Of a DNA stretch of 64,000 nt, positions 40,970-51,497 are shown one piece after another. Numbering within the stretch: the first letter of the stretch is position 1; the number at the start of each line of letters is the position of its first letter. Origin of the DNA: Okapia johnstoni (taxonomy: Eukaryota; Chordata; Mammalia; Artiodactyla; Giraffidae); NCBI GenBank assembly GCA_024291935.2, contig CM044306.1:5280501-5344500 (forward strand), in the 5' to 3' direction. Position numbers and translations under genes: made by a program. The notes below the pieces were generated by a model. It saw only the letters and a program-made list of their open reading frames with translations. It had not been told where the DNA came from and did no database searches.

Positions 40970-41145
40970 CTGACAGTGCAACTAGGAAAAACTACTCAAC
41001 CTCCCTTAGCCTCAGGGTTTCTCACTAGTAACGTAGAGACGACAGTAATACAGATACCATGGAGTGGGTTATAAAGCTGGTCAGAGAGTTGGCAGGGCGT
41101 CTGGCACAGAGCAAGGAGTGGATAAATGGAATGCAATAAAGTATA
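40970..41145 (+). repeat. MIR SINE relic
   Basis: 'caacctcccttagcctcagg', 'gtagagacgacagtaataca' and 'gcgtctggcacagagcaagg' follow MIR order. Confidence 0.6.
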
Positions 41146-41341
41146 GTAATACTATTATAATATAACATAACACAATATACATTACATTAGAAAGGGTATA
41201 CTTTTTGAGAGCTCTTGAGGTTGAGAACTTTCCTCTGACACAGAAGGAGAAGGGGTTGGGAAGGATATGCAGGTGAGGGCGCTCAGCTCCTAGCCGGGAC
41301 TCGGGACTCGGGACCCTGTGGGGGCAGAACCCTCACATCTG

Positions 41342-41399
41342 ACAGCACTCCTCCCCCCTCCCCTCCCCCTCCCCTCCTCCTCCCCTCCCCCCTCCCCTG
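41342..41399. repeat. (CCCCTCC)n polypyrimidine tract
   Basis: Almost pure C/T over about 58 bases. The minus strand is correspondingly G-rich and quadruplex-prone. Confidence 0.85.
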
Positions 41400-41930
41400 C
41401 TCTGGATAAACTACACCTCAGGGTGTCTGCCCTCCAGCCTGCAAAGGCTCTGCCCACGGCCAAGTGGGCGGACCCAGCAGGATGGGCAGGTAAGGAGAGC
41501 CCCTCCCCCCCTCCCCCCATCTTTCTGTTCACGCCTTCCGGTCCTAATGGACTCAGGGCCCTAAATGTCTGCACTCCAGGGTCATGCAACCCCAGAGACC
41601 TCGCCCAGATAGGACACAAGAGAGGGCGAGACAGCCCAAAGCATTTAGTCCCCAAAGCCCGGGCGTCACTGGTCATCGTGCCCACTTTACAGCATCTGGT
41701 CTTGACCTTGGGTCAGCACACAGGGTTGAGGGTCCTCTAAGCTGTCACGTAGCAGGGAGGCGGGTCTGTGCCCCAAAGTCCTGCCCCAGCCTTGCCTGGA
41801 GTGAATGCAATCTGGGAAACAGTGCTCGGGCTCCAGACCCACAGGGAGCCAAGTTCAAATCCAGGCGTGATCGAACGGCCCGGCCCTGAGAGCCTCGGCG
41901 TCCTCGCCCGTGAGATGCAGGCCTTTCTGG
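41400..41930. other. Unique DNA with a MIR-like end
   Basis: 'caagttcaaatccaggcgtg' and 'cctcgcccgtgagatgc' near 41850-41916 suggest a MIR remnant. The rest is unique. Confidence 0.35.
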
Positions 41931-42139
41931 TTGTTGTTGTGTAGTCGCTCAGTCGTGTCCGACTCTCTGTGACCCCATGGACTGTGGCCCGCCAGGCTCC
42001 TCTGTCCTTGGGATTCTGCAGGCAACAATACCGAGTGAGTTGCCATTTCCTTCTCCAGGGGATCTTCCCGACCCAGGGATGGAACCGGCATCTCTTGTGT
42101 TGGCAGATGGATTCTTTACCACTGCGCCACCTGGGAAGC
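41931..42139 (-). mobile_element. Bov-tA SINE
   Basis: Reverse copy headed by (GTT)n ('ttgttgttgtgtagtcgctc'), ending at 'ccacctgggaagcc'. Confidence 0.93.
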
Positions 42140-43470
42140 CTGTCCCTTTTAGTACCACTGCCTTAAACCAGGAGAAGAAACTGCAGATAGGAGTCATTAA
42201 AATATTTAATAACCGGCATTACAAGGTTCCTCCACTTGACTGGGACAACATCTGGGCTGTGGGGATGGAGCAGGGCTGGGTGTACCGGCCGTTGAGGCCG
42301 TGCCTGGCGTCCACGTTCCAGCGGCAGGAACATGGAATGTTCCAGAGATGTCAGGACAGCGCTATTTCCTCAATATTTAAAATCTTGCATTTTGATGGGG
42401 GATCTGGGCCCCACCTACAGGGTGACCGGAAAGCTGGCTGAGATTTCGGATGCTCATACCCTGCCTGGTGCAGATCGGCTGCTCCAGAAATGCCAGCTCC
42501 CTGCCTTTCCCCTGGGTCTGACTCAGGAGCACCAGGCTCCCCTACCAGGAGACGGGCCAAAGCTCCCTCCTGCCAGCGAGGAAGGAGCTGGGACACCCTT
42601 GGGGGTCAGGAAGCAGGGAGCGTGGGATGATGCCAACAGGCCTGGCTGGCTGCCTGCTGGACACCAGGGCCCCCTGATCCCCCGCAGGTACAGGAAGAGG
42701 GGAGATGCCCCGCCCTGTTCCTACTCACCCTGCCCAGGCTTTGGGGGATCTGGCGAGCACCCCGCCCCAGATACTCACAGCTTGGGCATTTATAGCTGTG
42801 CCAGGGGTGGGGCTGGGGGAGCTATTTTGGGTCTGGAAAGAGAGCTGTGGTGGGCATGCGAGGAGGCAATGACAGGGTTGGCAGGGCCGGGCCCCCTCCT
42901 CTGGCCTCTGTCCACTCACCCCACCCACCCCTGCGCGTGGTCAGCCCACGGGATGGCCTCTCCTAGATCAGGGAGGGGGAGGAGAAGAGACCAAGAAAGG
43001 AGCTTGGTTAGGAAGAGGAGATGTCAGCCCAGGGTCTGGGAGATCCCCAGATGGTGAGATGGCCGCAGAAAAGCAGCCGACACGCGGTGTGCTGGGCTGC
43101 TTCAGAGCAGGAGCAGTCGGCTCCCTTCTCCAGGCTGCACTGTGTGGTTGTCACCATGGACCCCAGAGGTACACGTTACCGGGCTCATCTGGGGGGTGTT
43201 TGTGATCACTGTGTCATGGGGGCTGTCTTCCTGTATGTGGCTCAGGGCTCGAGCCTGCCCCAGCCTCCAATGGCCAAAAGGCTGGAAGAGAAGCAAGTGG
43301 CCCCAGAGGGCTCCCTGGGGACTGTTGAGACCCTGCCCCCACCCCGTGCCCCTCCCCCCCCCCCAAGCTGGCTTCCCCTAGAACGAGCCTCTGCTCGCAA
43401 GGACTCTGTTTCAGGGCCAGAATCAAGGTGAGGAGAGCGAGGCATTGGGGGCAAAATTCAAAGGAAGGGT
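42140..43470. other. Unique DNA, with an unassigned AT-to-GC block
   Basis: 42185-42420 starts 'aaatatttaataaccggcatt' and looks like part of an old dispersed element that I cannot name. The rest is GC-rich and featureless. A 240-codon frame here has no protein signature. Confidence 0.35.
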
Positions 43471-43479
43471 GGCAAAAAT

Positions 43480-43770
43480 CTGAGTCATCAAGATAAATAC
43501 TTTAATGTAACGTTTCAAAAAATACAAATTAACGTAAGACATTCCACGATGAACAAAACAGCAAGATGTTCAATAAAGTCAGGCTCTGACGGCATTGGCA
43601 CTGGGGGAGGGTATGCAGTGAACCACAGAAGGGCAGGGGCAGATTCGGTCTTCTTGGAACATTCTGATATTTTATTCATCATGTGGCTTTTGCATTAATT
43701 TGGATTTTTAACAAATACCGCATTAAAATGTTATTTATCTCGATGACTGAATGTCTTGGGCACCCATTCA
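43480..43770. other. AT-rich candidate conserved non-coding block
   Basis: 'actttaatgtaacgtttc', 'tgatattttattcatcatgtg' and 'ttttgcattaatttggattt' form a 280-base AT-rich island in GC-rich DNA, with no transposon landmarks. Regulatory role is conjecture. Confidence 0.25.
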
Positions 43771-44149
43771 GTTTTGTACTTGAGGCCAGAGCCTCACTCA
43801 TCTGATCCTTCCTCTGTTCTCTTTTCGCATCCAATTAGCCCGCCTCTTCCCCCCACTTCCCCTGTAAGAATTAGGGCAGGTGGAAATACGGGAGAAGGAG
43901 AGCCACACGCATTCTGAACGGAGCATGAGGTCAGATGCTTCTCAAAGGAGAAAGAAGAACCAGAGGGGTGGGAGGCAGGCGGGCAGGAGAGGAGGGGGTG
44001 GAGGTTGCTCTAGTGTCTGTCCAGAGTGAGGCATGAGGGCTGGGGAGATGGGGGGTGAGTCATGGGGTTTGGGGACAGCCAGAAAGAGCAGGGAGAGGGA
44101 GACAGAGCCCGGGCATGGAGGAGGGGGCAAGGAGGAAAGAGAACTATCA
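43771..44149. other. Unique DNA
   Basis: Purine-rich runs near 44080-44140; no other feature. Confidence 0.35.
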
Positions 44150-44345
44150 CCAAGACGCACTGAGCACTTTACCATGTGCCAAGGGCTGTTGTAAGTGATG
44201 TGTCCGTGTTGTATACACTTTAACCCACACTCATGCCTCCATCCTAAACATCCTGAGGAGGTGGGCTGAATTATTGTCCCCATTTTACAGATGTGCAAGT
44301 TGAGGCACACAGACGCTCTGGAGCCCATAGCACCACGTTGAAGCT
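44150..44345. repeat. MIR/L2-type relic
   Basis: 'gagcactttaccatgtgcc', 'tgtccccattttacagatg' and 'gttgaggcacacagacg' give the usual L2/MIR order. Confidence 0.55.
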
Positions 44346-44923
44346 GGAATATCACCTCAGGCAGTCTGGCTGGAACCTCAGTGCTCTTACTATTTCCCGG
44401 AGAGAGGGGAAGATGGCCCCGCCCAGGTTCTCAGACCACTGCTGGCAGGGAACCTTGGGCAGGCACCCACTACACCCAGGAGATGTGTGGCTTCCGGGCA
44501 AGGCTGGACTGAGACAGAACCTGCGATGGATAACTTCGCTTCAAATCAGAGATACGCTCTCCCAGAAGTCACTGGCAAATCTAATTTTTATAAATGATGT
44601 CCTATCTCAAATACCTTCGGGGAATTCGTAGCTTAAAAAAACCTGTCTGTGTTCCTTTATAATTGCTGCCTAATATAACTCTCAGTTTGAAATGCCATGA
44701 GCAACTCTGCAGGGCAACAGGACTCCAAAAGGGGCTCTTCAGGTGCACGCACCGTCTTGGGGGGAAGGGAATAAATAAAATCCTATTTCACATGCCCTAG
44801 GTGAGTTTATTTTCTTCTGCTTTCTTACAGTAAATCTTTTCGTAATTCTTTTTTACAGCTACTCTGTTTTCTATTTTACTGGCAATTCCAGACCGATTTC
44901 TTGAATTTGCTTAGACCTGTACT
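44346..44923. other. Unique DNA, AT-richer to the right
   Basis: 'ctaatttttataaatgatg' (about 44580) and the T-rich stretch 44800-44870 carry no recognised element. Confidence 0.35.
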
Positions 44924-45256
44924 AACATAGCAGCCACTAGCCTCCTGAAGCTATGGAAATTTTAACTTGTCATTAAAATGACATAACATTTTTTAACTGA
45001 AGTACAGTTGATTTATAATGCATTAATTTCTTCTGTACAGTAGTGATTCAGTTATACACGTAGATGCATTCTTTTTTACAAATCTTCTTTTCTGCTATGG
45101 TTTATTACAGAATACAGAATATACAGTTCCTTGTGCTGCGCAGTAGAACCGGGTTGTTTATTAAAATGAAATAAAATTTAAAATTTAGTTTCTCAGTCAC
45201 AGCGGCCACATGTGGCTGGCGGCTGCCATGGTGGGCTGTAGAGAATATAGCACATT
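44924..45256. mobile_element. Old palindromic MITE split by an L1 fragment
   Basis: The left arm 'agcagccactagcctcc' and right arm 'ggccacatgtggctggcggc' belong to an old mammalian hairpin-like DNA element with an AT-rich centre. An L1 piece has inserted into that centre. Family unassigned. Confidence 0.45.
44982..45159 (-). mobile_element. Short L1 3'UTR fragment with 10-bp target duplication
   Basis: Reverse complement of an artiodactyl L1 3' end ('aactgaagtacagttgattt', 'gtgattcagttatacacg', 'ccttgtgctgcgcagtag'). 'attaaaatga' precedes (44972-44981) and follows (45160-45169). Confidence 0.78.
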
Positions 45257-45317
45257 CCTATCACCATAGAAAGCTTGACTGGACAAGGCTGGCTTGCAGC
45301 ATGAAGTCTGTCTTCTC

Positions 45318-45440
45318 TCCCTCTGTTTTTTGGCCACTCCACACGGCATGTGGGATCCCAGTACCTGGACCAGGGATCAAACCTGTGCCTCCTGCAGTGG
45401 AAGTGTGGCATCTTAACCACTGGACCACCCGGGAAGTCCA
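45318..45440 (-). mobile_element. CHR-type SINE
   Basis: Reverse copy: 'ttttttggccactccacacg', 'ccagggatcaaacctgtgcc', 'cttaaccactggaccaccc'. 45441-45835 shows no certain element. Confidence 0.87.
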
Positions 45441-45835
45441 AAGTCCCCCTTCTCTTAAAGTGAGGCTCTTCTGCATTCTGTCCTTGAGCCGAGCCTCTGG
45501 GATGTTCAGCTATACGTGACAAACAGCTGCTGTAACTAATGTTGCTGGGTGGGTGCAGGGGTGACCCAGATCAACGCCTGCTGTTCTCCTGTGCGACCTT
45601 GAGAGACCAAACAGCTGGGTCTGGGCCTTCTGGTAAAGGTGGCAGAACAACCTCCCTCCAGCGGATGACAAGTATAAACAAGTGTCTGAAGGCACTGGAG
45701 AGCAGCCAAAAGCAGGCGACAAGGAGGGAATCCAATACTTAGAAGACAGCAATGGCGCTTGAGTGACTTTTCCATGGGGCTCTGTCGATGGCGGACGCCA
45801 GCCTCTGCCCAGGGGGACAACGGAAATCCAGAGGA

Positions 45836-46047
45836 AGTGAAAGTGTCAGTTGGCCAGTCGTGTCCGACTCTCTGCGACCCCGTGGACTGTAGCCCGCCAG
45901 GCTCCTCTGTCCATGGGATTCTCCAGGCAAGAACACTGGAGTGGGTTGCCATTCCCTTCTCCAGGAGATCCTCCCAACCCAGGGATCCAACCTGGGTCTC
46001 CTGCATCGGCAGGTGGATTCTTTTCTGTCAGAGCCACCAGGGAAGCC
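45836..46047 (-). mobile_element. Bov-tA SINE
   Basis: Reverse copy from 'gtgaaagtgtcagttggcc' to 'gccaccagggaagcc'. Confidence 0.93.
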
Positions 46048-46049
46048 AG

Positions 46050-47090
46050 ACAGAAAACCTGAAATCTTATTGCCTTCAAGAACTAGAGAACAGAATTTGG
46101 AGTGACTGCAATAGTTGGAATGTGAGGGTGGGAATCCCAGAAAGGAGAGTCAGTGGAAGTAGACTCAAATTCTCTTCCCAAATCATTGGCCAACCTTTGA
46201 AATACCCAAGCACAGGGCACTCTAAGCAGCTCAACAAAGGTTAGAAGAACTGAAAAGAGATTTCTGCTACTGGCCACCACATGGGAGACAAAGTTTGGAG
46301 CTTGAGTCCAGTCAAATTAACTATTTTTGTTTGTTTTTAATCAGTGCACTTGAGGGTAACATAACAAAATCCAAAGTCTTTACAACATGTCATTCACCAT
46401 GTCCAGGATATAGCCCCAAACTTCCAGGCACACACACACACACAAACCCAGAAAAATGTGATCCCTACATAATAGAAATCAATACAGACTGTTTTAAAAC
46501 AGCTAGTCTAACTGTCCTTAAGGACATAAAGGAAAATACACCTGTAATGAATGTCCAAATAGGGAATCTCAGTGGAGAAATAGAAACTATTAAAGAGAAT
46601 CAAATAAAAATTCTTGAATTGAAAAATACAAGATCTGAAATTAAAAGTTGATTGATAGGCTTAACACTTCATTAACGAGATCAGAATAACGAGTCGGGGA
46701 ATGTGAAGATAGATCAATAGAAAATATCCAGCCTGAAGAACAGACCAAAAAAAACCTAAAACCAAAAGAACAGAACACCAAACCTAGGGCCTCGGGGGCT
46801 GTACCTAAGCACCTGGCAGCTATATAAATGGAGTCCTTGGAAGAGAGGAGAGAAAATACGGGCAGAAAACGAGTTTCACGAAATAAAGGCTGAGTATCTC
46901 CCAATTTGGGGAAAGACAAATCGCATATTCAAGGCGGTCAATGAGTTCCAAGGAGGACAAATACAAAGGGTAGTAGCCATTAACCCAATGACCCACAGAA
47001 GAAGTGACCATCGCCCCTGCTTTCCCTTACAAACCACCGGACAGCAGGCTTCGTGTACACTGGGAGAGACAATATGACAAAATCCTGTCC
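46050..47090 (+). mobile_element. Ancient L1 5'UTR/ORF1-region fragment
   Basis: Words such as 'ttaaagagaatcaaataaaa', 'aaaatacaagatctgaaat' and 'gagaggagagaaaatacggg' align in order with the ORF1 coiled-coil and following region of old mammalian L1M-class elements. The upstream part resembles their 5'UTR. Many stops and frameshifts mean no usable protein. A short (CA)n run lies at 46430-46444. Confidence 0.62.
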
Positions 47091-47149
47091 TCTCTAAACC
47101 GTGCAAAGAAGGGGGCTGAGGCTACAAAAGCCCAGTGCTTTTGCACACA

Positions 47150-47335
47150 TTTTCCTAACTGACATTTAACAATTGTCTCCTGAAGAACCAGGAACTCTTG
47201 TCTCCATTTTGATTTTCTTATTAATTAAAAAACCGGAAATCGGCACTAAGGTTCAGAGATGTTGAACGACTCACCTACGATCACACGGTAAGTGGCGGAG
47301 CCAGGGTTGGACGCCTAGCTCCAAAGCCCATTTTC
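47150..47335. repeat. L2-type relic
   Basis: 'ggcactaaggttcagagatg', 'gaacgactcacctacgatc' and 'ggtaagtggcggagccagg' match an L2/MIR 3' core. Confidence 0.58.
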
Positions 47336-47347
47336 CTATGAAAAGTG

Positions 47348-47488
47348 AGATGGTGGGATGGCATCACTGACTCACTGGACATGAGCTTGAGCAAACTCTG
47401 GGAGTTGGTAAAGGACAGAGAAGCCTGGCATGCTGCAGTCCATGGGTCGCAAAAGGTCAGACACGACTGAGCGACTGAACATCAATGG
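47348..47488 (+). mobile_element. BovB (RTE) LINE 3' stub with 9-bp target duplication
   Basis: The plus strand reads the last codons and tail of BovB ('gggatggcatcactgactc', 'cagacacgactgagcgactg'). 'tgaaaagtg' flanks it at 47339-47347 and 47489-47497. Confidence 0.9.
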
Positions 47489-47494
47489 TGAAAA

Positions 47495-47600
47495 GTGTTA
47501 GTTGTTCAGTCATGCCCGACTCTTTGCGATCCCATGGACTGTGGCCCGCCAGGCTCCTCTGCCCATGGGATTTCCCAGGCAAGAATCCTGGAGTGGGTAG
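47495..47600 (-). mobile_element. Truncated Bov-tA/Bov-A SINE
   Basis: The Bov-A tail faces the BovB stub tail-to-tail, and the copy ends after 'ctggagtgggtag' without a tRNA head. With its neighbour it forms a roughly 60-bp inverted repeat. Confidence 0.9.
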
Positions 47601-47616
47601 CTTTATATTCATGCGT

Positions 47617-47783
47617 ATTAACCCTGGCTGCACACTGGATTCACACATGTAGGGAGCTTTTAGACACAATCCCTGCCACAGATGAATCGATCAGAAACAG
47701 CAGGCATTGTGTCCAGACATTGGAAATTTCGAAATCACCCCTCCAGGTGATTTTCAGGTGTGGCCTGGATTGAGAAGCACTGT
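47617..47783. mobile_element. MER5-type hAT-Charlie MITE relic
   Basis: 'ccctggctgcacactggattc' at the start and 'aggtgattttcaggtgtggcc', 'ttgagaagcactg' at the end have the terminal layout of MER5-type elements. Confidence 0.62.
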
Positions 47784-48599
47784 GGCTGTTATGCTGCAGT
47801 CTGGAAAATTCCAGGCAGAGGAAGAGGACTGGGTCAAGCCGGCTCACACAGGTGGACAGTGAGAACCCTCAGTCAAGGCCCTCGGGACAAAGGTCCAAGC
47901 CCCAGCCCGGTGAGTTTATAGCCCTCCACCTCTCATCTTTCTCCTGGATTTCTAGGAGGTGCTGAGCTGTCCCCCGCTCTTAGCTCCAGAAGATATGGGG
48001 GTGATAAAAATGTCAGAGGAGCCTCTCCGCAGCAGGGCTTGAGTTACAAGAGGCTGCAGTGTCGGACACAGGACACTTACTCTGGGTGAGGAATGAGCAG
48101 TGAGACCTCAGAGCCCTAACTCTCCTAGGTTTTGCTGGGGGAAGGCAGAGAGTCGGACAGCCCGCATTACTCTCCCGGAGCCCCGGGAGCTGCCCCGTGG
48201 TCCTGGGGAGAGAGCAAGCCTGCGATGAGCAAGGCGGACACAGGAGAAACGCCCCCGGATGGGGCTCTGCCACATCCCCACTCCGGTCCCTGTGGCCTCT
48301 CATGCCCCTGCCTCCTAAACCCAGCCTGGCCTCAGGACACTGCTCCCATCACCACCGCACTAGGCCCAGCATCCATGGGACCCATCACTGGCGAGCTCCT
48401 TGCTCTGTTTCCCCAAAGCCCAGCACAGAGCAGAGACCCCACAGATTGTTTCTGAAAGCATGTGAGGGTGAGTGAGGCTGGCTCCCGCTGCTGACTGGCT
48501 CAGTCTGCCATCTGACATGAGGTTAGCCAAAACAGGCCAAGCGCCACCACCAAAACAAAAGGAAAACAAGACACAAAGACCCCCTGAGCATCCCTCTTA
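47784..48599. other. Unique DNA
   Basis: No supported feature. Confidence 0.4.
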
Positions 48600-48675
48600 T
48601 AATGGTGGTGATGATGGTGATCCTGATAGTGATACTGATGAGATGCTGATGCTGATGGTAATGATGGTGGTGATG
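48600..48675. repeat. Imperfect (GAT/GGT)n trinucleotide repeat
   Basis: 'ggtggtgatgatggtgatcc' and similar triplets occur over about 75 bases, followed directly by an L2/MIR relic. Confidence 0.85.
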
Positions 48676-48860
48676 TAGGCACCACCCTCCACTGAGTGCC
48701 AGCTACACCCTACCACTTCCTCACTGCATCCTCAGAACCACCCTGCCAAGGGGACTGTTTTAGCTCCATCTTACAGATGGGAAGACTGAGGCTCAGAGAG
48801 TGAATACCGCTTGCCTGCGGCACAACTGAGACCAAAGCCAGGTCTGTCTCTGACGCGGGA
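48676..48860. repeat. MIR/L2-type relic
   Basis: 'ccatcttacagatgggaag', 'actgaggctcagagagtg' and 'accaaagccaggtctg' are present in order. Confidence 0.58.
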
Positions 48861-49345
48861 GCCCTTGGGGTGCCCCTACTCTCCCATTTCTGTGTTCCCC
48901 TCAACCCTCGCTGAACGGAATCAAGTTTAATCCCCAAAGGCCCCCCTGACCAGGCCTAGGCCTCCAGCAGTGTAGCCAACCCCAGTGCTCTGTGTCCACT
49001 TCGGTAAACAGGTTCCCACTCATTAGGGCCTGGGGGCAAGAGCCCTCCCCCTGCAGCACGAGGGGGTGTGTGCCAAGCTAGCAGGGGCTGAGCCTCCTTC
49101 TTACTGGAAACGCTGCTTCCCGCCCAGCCCGGCTTCCAGGAAAGGTGAGCCCGGCTGGGTCCTGGCCAGCGGCCCTGCCCTCTGCGACCAGGGTCCCCCA
49201 CATCAGCGGCTCTGGTCTTTCCACCCCCGGGCTGGCCTTGCATTCAACCTGAAGGCCAGCCAGCCTGCCAGATCCCCCGGGATCTGCCTGGTGCTAGCAC
49301 TGGTGTCCCCAGACACCGGCATGGTCCCATCTGTTGTTAGAAAGG
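48861..49345. other. Unique GC-rich DNA
   Basis: No supported feature. Confidence 0.4.
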
Positions 49346-49506
49346 ATGGGTATGATCCCTGAGTCGTGAAGATCTCCTGGAGTAGGAAATGGCAACCCAC
49401 TCCAGTATTTCTTGCCTGGGAAAAACCATGGACAGAGGAGCCTGGCAGACTGCAGTCCATGGGGTTGCAAAGAGTCAGACACGACTGAGCATGCACGCAC
49501 ACATGC
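49346..49506 (+). mobile_element. Bov-tA SINE lacking its head
   Basis: Starts at 'gatccctgagtcgtgaagatc', after the missing A-box part, and continues to 'cagacacgactgagc'. The loss of the left end fits 5' truncation on insertion. Confidence 0.9.
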
Positions 49507-49526
49507 TTACAGAGGTCATGAAGGTA

Positions 49527-49750
49527 AAATGAGATCATATGGGTGGGCTCCAGTCGAGGACGGCTGGTGCCTTACAAGAAGAGAAGATTAGGGCACAGAC
49601 CCGCATAGAGGAAAGACCACGTGAAGACACAAGGAGAAGATGGTGGGCTGCAAACCATGGGCGGAGGCCCTGCAAGAGAGCAACTCTGCCGACACCTTGG
49701 TCTTGGACATCCAGCCTCCTGAGCCCGAGACAGTCACTGTCTGTTGTTCA
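49527..49750 (+). mobile_element. MaLR/MLT1-like LTR 3' part
   Basis: 'gtgaagacacaaggagaag', 'ctctgccgacaccttggtc', 'ttggacatccagcctcctg' and 'cactgtctgttgttcagctg' are in the expected order. Confidence 0.65.
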
Positions 49751-50287
49751 GCTGCCCAGTGGGGGGCTCTTTGTTACTGCTGCCCGAGCAGCCTTCCCTG
49801 ACCGTCGGGGGTGGGTTCTCCTTTCTCGAATCCTCCATCTCATCCTGTGCTTCTCCTTCTTGGTGCACACAGACTTACCACCATCAGACATTCCTCTCTA
49901 CTGGACCACAGAGTCCGTTTCTCCCACTGCTAGGCCTATGGCGTGGTTTGCCCCCTGTGCTGAAATCTGTTACACCCACTCCTGGGTGTCAGCGCCCCTC
50001 TTGGGTGTGGCTCCAGCACCCTGTCCCGTACCCAGAGCAGGGAACTGTGGGCTTTCCCCTCCCCGGTGGGGACAGTCTTCTTGCCCCCAACTGCACCTTC
50101 TTCTCTGTGATACAGTGGCTCGCACCAAACCAGGGCCAGCTTTGCACTCATGAGGCCTAAGTGGCCTTTGAGTCCTGTGCTCAGAAGAGGCCATGCCGGC
50201 TTTCATACTCTGTGGTTGCTGTCTTAAAATTCTCAATAACTGTGTCTTTGAACTTGTGTTTTGTAAGTGAAGTATGGATCTTTCTTG
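49751..50287. other. Unique or weakly L2-like DNA
   Basis: 49785-49930 recalls an L2 segment but is too diverged to claim. No gene. Confidence 0.35.
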
Positions 50288-50762
50288 ATTTACAATGGAG
50301 GTCACATCCCAATAAATTCACCATGAGTTGAAAATGCATTTATTACACCTAATGAACATCACAGCTGAGCCTCGCCAGCCTTGACTGTGTTCTGAACACT
50401 TAACATTAGCCTAAAGTTGCACAAGATCACTTAACTCAAAGCCTATTTTATAATAATGTGTTGAATATCTCATGTCATCAACTGATTGTGGAAAGTGAAG
50501 CACAGAATAGTGAAGCTATCTGGGTACAGAATGGTTGTAAGTGTATTCATTTTTGACTCTTGTGATAGAGGGGCTGCCTGGGAGCTGCGATCATGGCTGC
50601 TGCTCAACATAACAAGAGAGGATGGGACCAAAATCACCAGCTGGGAAAAGATCAAAGTTCAAACTCTACAATACAGGTTCTACTGACTGTGCATCACTTT
50701 CGTGCCATCGACCAAAGTGGAAAAGCTAAGCTGAACCATCGTAAGTCGGAGACCCTCTGCAT
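50288..50762. mobile_element. Tigger-like mariner-class MITE relic
   Basis: The ends form an imperfect inverted pair ('tacaatggaggtcacatccc' on the left; 'ccatcgtaagtcggagaccc' on the right). The body 'gcctattttataataatgtg', 'ttgaatatctcatgtcatc' and 'actgtgcatcactttcgtgcc' is familiar from an old mammalian Tigger-type element. Exact family is uncertain. Confidence 0.55.
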
Positions 50763-50835
50763 TGGAAAAATAGCCTGCGCAGGTGAGCAGAAGAGAGACA
50801 TGTAGAAGACAGGAAAAAGCTGGATGCTTCAGTAG

Positions 50836-51079
50836 AAAATCCCATGGACGGAGGAGCCTGGTAGGCTACAGTCCATGGGGTCGCTAAGAGTCGGATATGA
50901 CTGAGCGACTTCACTTTCACTTTTCCCTTTCATGCCCTGGAGAAGGAAATGGCAACCCACTCCAGTGTTCTTGCCTGGAAAATCCCAGGGACGGCGGAGC
51001 CTGGTGGGCTGCCGTCTATGGGGCCGCACAGAATCAGACACGACTGAAGCAACTTAGCAGCAGCAGCAGCAGCAGCAGT
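50836..51079 (+). mobile_element. 5'-truncated BOV-A2 SINE with target duplication
   Basis: Two Bov-A units with the 'cactttcacttttcccttt' linker and an AGC-repeat tail. 'ttcagtag' flanks at 50828-50835 and 51080-51087. The first unit lacks its left half. Confidence 0.93.
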
Positions 51080-51087
51080 TTCAGTAG

Positions 51088-51497
51088 CTATAACAACACT
51101 TTTTAATCTACTTTTCAAACAAGGGCCACTTTTTCCTTCTGCCCTGGGTCTTGCAAACTATACAGCTAGTCCCACAGCAGACTTAGGAAAAACTCCTAAG
51201 CCCCCAGGGCATTTCCCTTGAAGTGCTAGTGAGGGGAGACTGTGCTCTTAAGGATTTCTCGCCTTCCAGAGGAGACCTGCCTGCATTCCTACACCTGCGA
51301 CTACCTGAGCTGATCCTGGTCTGTGATTCAAACGCCGCCTGCCAAGCTCAGCTCCGACAGTCCGCTTCCCACGTGCCACTCAGTCACTAATGGAAGTGGT
51401 GACCCTGCAGATTCAAGGATGTCACCCTCGCTGCCATGCTAAGACCGTCCTCCCTCCAGATGGACATCCATCCCAGGATAAGCTGCCGCCCACCCTC
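51088..51497. other. Unique DNA
   Basis: No supported feature. Confidence 0.4.

Noticed and set aside
42332..43057. Forward frame of 241 codons
   Set aside because: No domain, no splice-site pattern or promoter context, and composition typical of non-coding GC-rich DNA.
51055..51079. (CAG)n run as a possible triplet-expansion locus
   Set aside because: It is the normal AGC-repeat tail of a BOV-A2 SINE; similar runs occur at 680, 51795 and 55572.
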